Made by a program: the position numbers and the translations under genes. A stretch of 64,000 bases of DNA from Glandiceps talaboti (taxonomy: Eukaryota; Hemichordata; Enteropneusta; Spengelidae): assembly GCF_964340395.1 (NCBI RefSeq), contig NC_135569.1, positions 9,750,040-9,814,039 of the forward strand, read 5' to 3'. This document shows, piece by piece, positions 51,594 through 64,000 of the stretch. The notes beneath the pieces were generated by a model that worked only from the letters and a program-made list of their open reading frames with translations, ran no database searches and was not told the DNA's origin. Position 1 is the first letter of the stretch; each line of letters opens with the position of its first letter.

Positions 51594-54500
51594 AGGGGGG
51601 GGGAGAGAGGGAGAGAGGGAGGGAGGGATCAGGCAAACCTATATGGGTTTCCCAAACCGTATTGACTCAGAACCCTGAAAAAATACCTGCGGAACTCCGG
51701 TCGACTTAACACTCTGAACAAAAACTCCGAGTGATACATAATAGTTTTACAGAAACCGTTGTCGTGTTGTATTTTTATTTGAAAGATAGCGGGAAGCTAA
51801 ACAATACCAGTAAACAGACAAGATGATGCAATATGTATACAGGATCCCTTTTAGCTTTCTTAGTAACCTGAAAATAAGGTCATAATTGAATAAAAGCATT
51901 AAGACTCACCGACAGACGTAACAAATCGACGACACAATATATACATGAGTCGTCCTCGTGACTAATTTACATGAGTTTCTTAGTTATGAATTTAGTGTGT
52001 TCTCTTTTTGCTGATCTGTTCACCCGAGGTCTGGCTTTTTTTTGTAATCTGTGATCTCTTTTTGTTACCTATGATGTTTTGTAATCTGTGATCTGTGTTT
52101 GTTACCTGTGATGTTTAGTAATCTGTGATCTGTTTTTGTTACCTGTGATGTTTAGTAATCTGTGGTCTGTTTTTGTTACCTGTGATGTTTAGTAATCTGT
52201 GATCTGTTTTTGTTACCTGTGATGTTTTGTAATCTGTGATCTGTGTTTGTTACCTATGATGTTTAGTAATCTGTGATCTGTTTTTGTTACCTGTGATGTT
52301 TTTGTAATCTGTGATCTGTTTTGCGACAGATCGCAAAAAAAAGTGAATAAACTCTTTTTAAAAATGAGAAAAGACTGACAGGTCCTGTCGAAAAAAGAGA
52401 ACATCAACAAAACCAAGTAAAGTATGATTGACAACGTCAGGCTTCGAAATCACAACCTTTCATGTAGACGTTGGAGAGACGCCAGTGATCCAAGCTCTCG
52501 AGTAAACAAGAAAGACACAATTATTTGAAATGTATGCTTTCAGGCTAACCCTAATACAGTAATAAGTTTGATATTTTGATACTATCTGTACGTACTTTTT
52601 ATAGGTCATAATATTAATATTTTTCATTAAACACGGGTTGTCACAAGGTTGCTTGAAGAACTGTCAGTAACATTTGCATCTGCTGTCTGATCGGCTAAAT
52701 CTAGTATTACATAATTTTGTATATACAATACTATCCTATGACTCCTGTACGTACTATATTCATCTCTGCCTAGTCTTGAGGTCACAGTATGTATACAGAC
52801 ACAAACTTTATATAATAACCCCTATATGACACGCTGACTTTTATATGACCGCAGTTTATATGTACATGTACATGCGCCTTGTATATTTTTGCTTTTACTG
52901 TGTTAAAAATAATTTTACCCCACTTTTATTTAAAATTATGATAATGTGAGGGGTCATCACTAAGGTGTCACTATGTATATTCTTAATAAATAATCTCTAG
53001 ATTTCGCATTTCTTATTTCTTCAAAATGGCTACCAAACACTGTTGGAAAATTATAGATTGCCGATTTCTTTGCGAAACAAAATGATGAGCATTGACCAAG
53101 TTTCTTTAATTGTTTCAAAAGATATCAGGAAAACGTTTTCACAAGACTGTTTTAGTTATGCAAACTACCTTCATGGAAATTTGACAGGGTCTCATTCTCT
53201 GAATGTGTCCGTAGAGGGCACTGTGTTGTAAATCAATTGTGATCTGTGCTGTCGCCTGCTTCTCACTTAGCTAAGCGCAAATATTTATGTGTAATTTCGA
53301 TAACTTGGTTAGCCTTGGGTAATGTAGGTAGGTAACTTGAAGTAGGTTTTGGTGGATTGGTTGATAATTCGGAGGTGGGTAGGCAAGACCAATGAAATAC
53401 TAGGTAGTAAAGGTTTGATATTCAAGAAGAGATCAGAGGGTCATGACATTGGATTTGTTTATGCCATGTCATTACTGACATATTTTTTCTCAAACTGCAT
53501 GTATTTAACAAGTTTATGGGAGGAAAAACTAGAAGGTAGGTAATCGTTCAGACTTGCAATCGAAACCACACATAGGAATCTAGCTCATATCTTGGCAGGT
53601 AGGTGGGTGGGTGGGTAGAAGGGCAGGTAGATTGATAAATATTTCATTTTGTAGTTTAAGGTGGAATATAACGAAATTTACATTATTGTGTTTCATTAGT
53701 TTACACGATAATGGAGACGTGCGTCTGAAGGGTGACAAAGAAGGAGCAACAGACAATCCCAATTTGACTCTCCGACCTGAACAAGATGCTGAGATGGTGT
53801 TCCGACCAGTCGACGGCCACATTAGACTAGGAACGGTGACTTTCACGACAAGCGGTGATTTCACGGTTAAAGGCGAAAAGGTAAGCGAAGTTTATCAAGA
53901 AATCGAAAATTGATAAAGAATGTTCATGGACTCTTCATTCACGGTATCACATGAATATCTATTCACAGTGTCCAAACATTTTATCGGAAGTGGAACCTAA
54001 ATTTTCCCTAATGTTTCTCGTCAGTGCACCTGACAACCCTGACGATGCTAACCAGACGTCAGTGAAATTTGGGATTCTTTTCCAAGACATGTTTATACTC
54101 TGAGTAGAAATTTTCAACTGATAAAATTAAAAATTAAAAAAATTGTTTCAAACGACATTTGTACCATCATGAAATATTTATAGATATCAAATTAAAGAAA
54201 AATATATATTTTTTTAAAGTGGATATTGTAAATTATCTGTTTGTCTTTTACTTACATTTCTCATGATCCGACCGTCCCTATATTTCGTCAATCAGGCGAA
54301 ATAATAAAAACAATTGACGCCATCAACGGCAGGATTAGAAAAATGATCTCACAACGTCACAGATTGTACTATGGCGACCCCACGAATAAATATTATCGTT
54401 TATTGCTGAAATCTGGGATTTTTAGAGAAAACAAATGATTCAAGTTTCCTTCTGACTTTATTTGTCATTTCTAAGTCATTGGGACTGTTAAAGTATGATT

Positions 54501-56418
54501 ATGAACTGAAAGTATCACTAACATATACACGTACACTTATTTTCCCTTATTTTCACTTTCAAGATGAAATTATCAACAATTTCTATACATATAGTGACAA
54601 GATTATCCCCCCTCGCTTACTCTCTCCCCTTATACCTCCATGCTCTCTGTATCAACAACGAGCCCCCATAAACGTGTTGTAGAGTTCCGTCTAAACACAG
54701 GCCTAAGACCAAGAATTCTTGTGTACGCCATGCAAAAGAAGTGAAAAAAGAATGACTAACCTAGCCTTTACTGTTTCTTTTTCCACCGCAGATGAAGCAT
54801 AAACACTGGAGGTAATAGTGTCGTCATTGCTACAATATTTCTCCTCATTCATTTCGTTATCAATTTGTTTGCCTAGTCTGAACCACCGTACACTGTTAAC
54901 ATTAACCCACTTTATTTTGTATTTTGAAGGGGTCTTTTGGTCCTGTTGGTGTGCCAGGAAGGAAGGGATCCGTAGGATTACAGGGACGAAAGGTAGGGCG
55001 TCAGAAGTGTCTGTGTCCTCTTACACTAAGCTTAATGACATACCGGACGCGTTGATGGTGTAAAATGTTCTGTTGTTTTCATTGTAGCAGAAAAATGCAA
55101 TGAGGAAATAAACTTTTAAACATTTTGCAGTTACTCTGTTTTAGAAAACACAAATCCTAGCATTCTCAGTCATTAAAATCAGTATAAAATTGGGTCAACG
55201 TACAAATATTTGAAATAGAGATATCGAAATGATTATGAAAATTAGGCCTTCTCACAATCCAATATGGCCGCCGAATACTATGTTAAACAGGGCCTATGGA
55301 AAATAAACTACATGTATTAGATTTCCTTGAAAACAAGATGGTGGACCCAAAATTTCTTTTCTTGTTTCAAAAGGATCAGAAACAATTAAGCTTCCATATT
55401 GCAAAGTTTGGAGATATTTTTTTTAGACTTCGGTTTTTCAGTGAAATTTGTCCCCGAGGTGCATTCTCCCTTAAAACTAGGTCCTGTGGGACAATACCAA
55501 ATATGGATTTATGTATGTTTGTAAGTGCCTTCTTTGCTCATTTCAACATTTCGTAACACACACGTGCACGTTCGCCATCCCTCAAGCGGTCCTAAGCTAG
55601 GCTGTATTCTATCTTTTGGTTTCAAAATAAATCACTGATGTATTCAGCGTTGATGACAAGACTTTTCTTTCCTCTTGAAAGGGAGAAATAGGATCCCCAG
55701 GTTATTGTACAACGGACGGCCCACTTATGGTTCAATTTGCAACAACTGAGGCAGAATGTCATAGTGGAAATATAGGAATGGTTCGACTTCATCATTCAGG
55801 TGTGTATGTAAATTGTATGCTAACGGACATAGACTGGCGCAAGTCTCTGGTGTGTTTTTTCACTCTTTTAAAGAACAAGTCTATGTCCGTGTGTTATAGT
55901 GTTCACCCGACTGTTCCCAATCCGAGACTCACTTGTAGGTCGCTTCCACACACTGAAAGAACATAATTATGGGGTTTTTTTAAAAAATGTTTTCAATAAT
56001 ATTCACTCACGACCTGAGTGAGTGATTATAACTGTCGAATGAACACTAAGCCAAATAGACTACTAGTAACTGGCAAAAATATTTTTAAAAGTTGACCACA
56101 TTTCCCTATTATCTAACATGCACCTTACGACATGCCTGTTTTTAAGCCCCATTTTTTTCAGTGAAGTTAAGCAGAGACGATGTTTTCTTTAAACCTACAC
56201 TAGCTGCAACTTTAGTATTTTCATCAAATAGCCAAAGATGTACCACGTACGTATGTACATGTATGTAAATGTATGTGGTGTATGTATGTATGTATGTATG
56301 TATGTATGTATGTATGTATGTATGTATGTATGTATGTATGTATGTATGTATGTATGTATGTATGTGTGTGTGTATGTATGTGTATGTATGTATGTATGTA
56401 TGTATGTGTGTGTATGTA

Positions 56419-56487
<69 letters not shown>

Positions 56488-59253
56488 CAACTTTGCATTG
56501 CATCTACAGTATGTAGAAGCCGAGCGTTCACAATGCACTATTTCAATGCAGAAATCACACTCTTTGCACAGATTCGAAATTATGGAATGTAACAAAGTAA
56601 AAATATTTATCTTATAGGAAACAGTCTTGATATTTGCAATGGACAACACTGGAGACCAATTTTTGCGACCCCTATGGACGTGACCAATCCCAATCCCAAT
56701 CTCAATCCAATGCCAGTTCCAGTAACTAGTAATTATAATGTTAACCGCCTTCCAAAGAGTTGTCTGGATGCTCGTTTTAATGAAGGAATCAAAGCCGATG
56801 ATATGTACTGGATAAATCCATTTCATGGGTAAGAAATTTTATTTTGATAAGACGTAAAAGGGGCTCCCAAGACAACTTTGAAGTTGCTGTAGTCTAATAA
56901 AACAAAAAGTGCAACTCTAAATACTTTGATGTCTCGATTCTGAATAGTCCTGAGGACAGATATCTTCGTAGTTTGTATTGGAACAACTTTACCTTCCTAC
57001 AGTTTAGAAGAAGCGCAATGTTGCCTCCGTCAACGTTAGCGATGATGGTCGGAGGTTATGTCATCCCTGTTTGTTCGTATGTATTGTAATTTGTCTCAAA
57101 CGTTCACTGATGGATGAAACTTTGGCCCTTTGTTTGTATTTTGTGTGTATAGAAGTTTGTGAATTTCTAACATCATCTATTGAGGGCGCCCTTTTTGGAT
57201 TTTGCTTGAAGAATAATTCAAGTTGTGGATGGCTGTGCTTTGATTGCCCTCTAGTTTTTGTTTTGCATTCTCGCAAGCCAGGGCATATATTGAAACGTCA
57301 CAAGTCACACAATGGAAAACGTATGTGAGGTAGCGCTAGCTGCCGTAACTTTAAGGGAAATAGTTGCTGCCGTAAAAAGGACAGTAGTTTATGACAATGT
57401 AGTATATAGTATCATTATGTTTGACGACATGCCATATTTATTTTGTTATCTACAACAGAGATGACAAACAAAACGCCATGCAAGTATACTGTGATATGAC
57501 ATCAGCTGGAGGTGGCTGGACTCTCGTTGCTAGGGTAACCGACGACTTTGCCTGGATATGCCCAGAAAAGAATGGAAGGAAATGCACCAACTCAAACGTC
57601 GATCCACGAGAAGCTAATTTATTCCATAAAATCCACGAGAGGGAGGAAGTGCAGCTGGAAGATGGAATGGGTGCCGAAACCGGTGTTCATCTCAATAACG
57701 CTATCATCAGAGATCTCTTTATTTCTGGTGAGTTGATATATATGATAATATAACAAGTTCATAATACTAATTCTCAGCAAATGTTGGTAAGATTTTTGCA
57801 ACGAGCCAGACAAAGAAACGCAGCAATTTTTAGTAAGATTTCTGTCACTCCAGGTTTCGTTCCGTTTCACTTGTCATACTTCTTATTGTATTTGCTTGGA
57901 CAGGCCTTTGAAAATCTATATTTTTTTTACTTTTCAGGTCGTCAACAAATTCGTTTTACCTTCTATGCAAATGAGGGAAGTTGGCAAACGACGGACGACG
58001 GTTATGCAAGCTTCCCTAAACATAAACCCAATAGGCTATTTACTGAGGATACATGGTCGTCGTACAGTAAAATACAGACGGACTATACGTGGAATATTAT
58101 ACGACAAACCAGACGAAAGAGAAAGTTTACTGCAGAAATTATTTGCTGGGGTTACAACGCCAAGGAAGCGTACAGGTAAATTTCATACATTTGTACTAGA
58201 TTTACGGCTCGCGTCAAGGTCTATATTTTGAATTGTTTTTTGTTCAATTTTGTTATTAAAGTGACACAACTTATTTTACAAGTTGTTTTTTTTTCACTCA
58301 AGTGAAATATTTACATAAAATCTAAATGAAATTCTTCTAGTATACTGCATGTCGATGCATACCTTCAATAACATTACAATTGTCTTCAATTGTTAGAACA
58401 ATAGATTGCATAGTACTTAGGGCTATCCATGACATTTTTTCATACGTATCAAAAATTACGTCATTGGCTCGTATTGTAAGTTATATTTTTGATATAAGGT
58501 ATTTGGCTCTTTGCGTTCAGTCAATTGCAAGTGATGGTTACATATATTTCAGTACGTAAAATGCTACGATTGGCTTTTGAATATGCAGCTAAATTCCCCC
58601 CCCCCCAAGACTTTAAACTCAGCTTGTGCCCCTTTAACATCAAATATAAATAACCATGAAAACGTGAAATTTACCGATACTAATATTGCAAAAACCAAAT
58701 TTGCATTGATTTCGTACTACAGTCAATCACTGACGAGCTACTAATGTGCTTTAATAAAGCATCATCAACAGCCAATCCCTGACGGCCTTGTTAATTACAA
58801 CTGCAAGGGTGGACATAAAGTGTCCCTTCGACGAGCCGTCCCATAGCAAAGTAGTTTCTCTTGATGCGGTAAATTCTACGAATTTGACAATTCGTTTTGA
58901 ACAGCACTAGTGCAAATGTGAGCTCAGTATTTCAGGAAAGCACAAGATATATAAAATCAAAATTGGTGGCCTGAGGTTAAATATGATAGATATCATAAGC
59001 CATTACACTTTCTCATTCGTTTCTCCCGTTTTCGACTTTCAGATATTTTGATGAAGGACTGCATATGGGGAGCCCAGCTCAGGGCGGGAAACCCTGCCAC
59101 CTAGCAGCAGACGACAACGAGATTATGCTAAAAAGTCACTACGCCAACACCGATAGAAGAGGAGAATTCGTCTGGAGCACAACGCAGTATGGCTTTCTAA
59201 ATTCAGAATATGTTCAAGTAGAAAACAAAAAAATTGCGATCTGGGTTAGGTGA
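49818..59253 (+). CDS. Secreted collagen / fibrinogen-like (FReD-type) protein, eight coding exons
   Basis: Exons: 49818-49918, 53700-53880, 54930-54992, 55682-55799, 56618-56828, 57459-57727, 57938-58175, 59043-59253; every junction is GT-AG and phases close to 463 aa and a TGA. Residues 1-27 are a signal peptide (MKGTGYSCRWAIVILLVI..., cleavage near VRA-AS). Residues 35-94 form an unrecognised module (NGDVRLKGDKEG...GHIRLG). Residues 95-122 are Gly-X-Y collagen repeats (GPVGVPGRKGSVGLQGRKGE). A Cys module follows with LDICNGQHWRPI (about 158-169). From C203 a fibrinogen-like domain begins: SCLDARF, then QVYCDMTSAGGGWTLVA (233-249), the hallmark of fibrinogen/intelectin-type lectins. The C-terminal part (C384, C412, ending KKIAIWVR) lacks the usual fibrinogen GGWW and calcium-site sequence. 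A secreted, trimerising, possibly carbohydrate- or microbe-binding protein is inferred. Confidence 0.86.
51509..51631. repeat. (GA)n microsatellite with G-rich end
   Basis: About 40 GA units followed by GGGGGGAGG-type sequence, in intron 1 of the collagen/fibrinogen-like gene. Confidence 0.95.
52040..52325. repeat. Minisatellite of about 37 bp (GTAATCTGTGATCTG)
   Basis: Seven to eight units of GTAATCTGTGATCTGTTTTT and GTTACCTGTGATGTTTA with few changes. It lies in intron 1 of the collagen/fibrinogen-like gene. Confidence 0.9.
55195..55475. repeat. Dispersed repeat, copy 2 (AATCCAATATGGCCGCC)
   Basis: Same block order as 19190-19465, with moderate divergence. Lies between exons 3 and 4 of the collagen/fibrinogen-like gene; open frames across it are spurious. 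Confidence 0.7.
56240..56487. repeat. (TATG)n / (TG)n microsatellite
   Basis: TATG units then about 30 TG units. It lies between exons 4 and 5 of the collagen/fibrinogen-like gene, about 130 bp before exon 5. Confidence 0.95.
58340..58640. repeat. Dispersed repeat ending in CTCAGCTTGTGCCCCTTTAA
   Basis: Related copies lie at about 48645-48878, 11782-11995 and 7003-7212. All carry a TGCATAGTA-type block with a nearby TTGTTAGAAC-like sequence and end AAACTCAGCTTGTG then CC(C/A)CTTTAA. The copies are strongly diverged. Confidence 0.5.
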
Positions 59254-59669
59254 TAAAGAACTAGCATATCGCCCTCTGTTGACGAGAGGTTTGGTTCCCA
59301 ATTATCATTTCACTTCGGTTTTCATCTTCAAACATTTCTATTTATTGTTAAGTATTACATTTGAGTCAAACTCCAAAATGTTGAATGTGAAATTGTTTAC
59401 TCGACAGTGACTTTAGCTCACTATTATACACGCCAACGACAAAACCGCCAATCATTTCACTGACATTGATACATTTATCAAGTTTAACTTATTATTTATT
59501 ATTGTATCTCGATGACCATTTGTGCTCCTCGGCAATTTTCTTAAGTTTCAGATCACCACTTTTTCTGGAATTCAGTCACATGCATATTAAATGAAACTTT
59601 TCAACTTTGAAAGGATTAATTCCTGCTTGTAAAGAAATACACCTGAAATTGTATAATTGTCTTTTTAGC

Positions 59670-59675
59670 AATAAA
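59670..59675 (+). terminator. Possible polyadenylation signal of the collagen/fibrinogen-like gene
   Basis: AATAAA about 415 nt after the stop codon, the first clear hexamer on this strand downstream of the last exon. Confidence 0.4.

Positions 59676-64000
<4,325 letters not shown>

Noticed and set aside
57061-57328. Open frames on both strands between exons 5 and 6 of the fibrinogen-like gene
   Set aside because: Intronic; no donor or acceptor in compatible phase, and the eight-exon model closes without them.

Overview
The window is animal nuclear DNA: large introns with consensus GT-AG sites, AATAAA signals, dense microsatellites and many short inverted-repeat (MITE-like) elements. Four protein-coding genes can be built by hand with reading phase kept across every intron. 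The organism looks like a marine invertebrate, perhaps a non-vertebrate deuterostome. That is inference from gene structure and repeat style; the sequence alone does not fix the species.

Minus strand, right to left: (i) a complete SDF4/Cab45 gene (30276 to 22814, six exons, six EF-hands, C-terminal HDEF) for a secretory-pathway calcium-binding protein; (ii) a DNAJC16 gene (15403 to 2034, at least ten exons) for an ER-type J protein with a thioredoxin-like domain and a C-terminal membrane anchor. Two phase-compatible exons (4664-4762 and 2034-2130) each encode a transmembrane segment, so the C-terminus may be alternatively spliced.

Plus strand: (iii) an orphan rhodopsin-family GPCR (43412-46795, single coding exon, 1127 aa) with a third intracellular loop of about 810 residues that carries five spaced copies of a TPxC(F/Y)xFKM-like motif. 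A likely non-coding 5' exon ends at 41796, and about 225 bp of it is duplicated 1.16 kb upstream. (iv) A secreted collagen/fibrinogen-like protein (49818-59253, eight coding exons, 463 aa) with signal peptide, short Gly-X-Y stretch and GGGW-type fibrinogen-like domain whose C-terminal half is unlike the canonical fold.

The rest is repeats. The most striking non-coding element is a hammerhead-ribozyme motif (32018-32059), set between the arms of a 45-bp perfect inverted repeat and flanked by long (TA)n tracts. Hammerheads of this type are known from Penelope-like retroelement terminal repeats. Three MITE-like families recur with recognisable termini (CAGTGTGCCCTCTAA, GGCCTAA..TTGTTTGGTTCC, CAATAGGCC). 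Introns also hold several minisatellites, including two arrays built on CCAATCACA. The four genes are not an operon. SDF4 and DNAJC16 both act in the secretory pathway; the GPCR and the lectin-like gene look unrelated to them.
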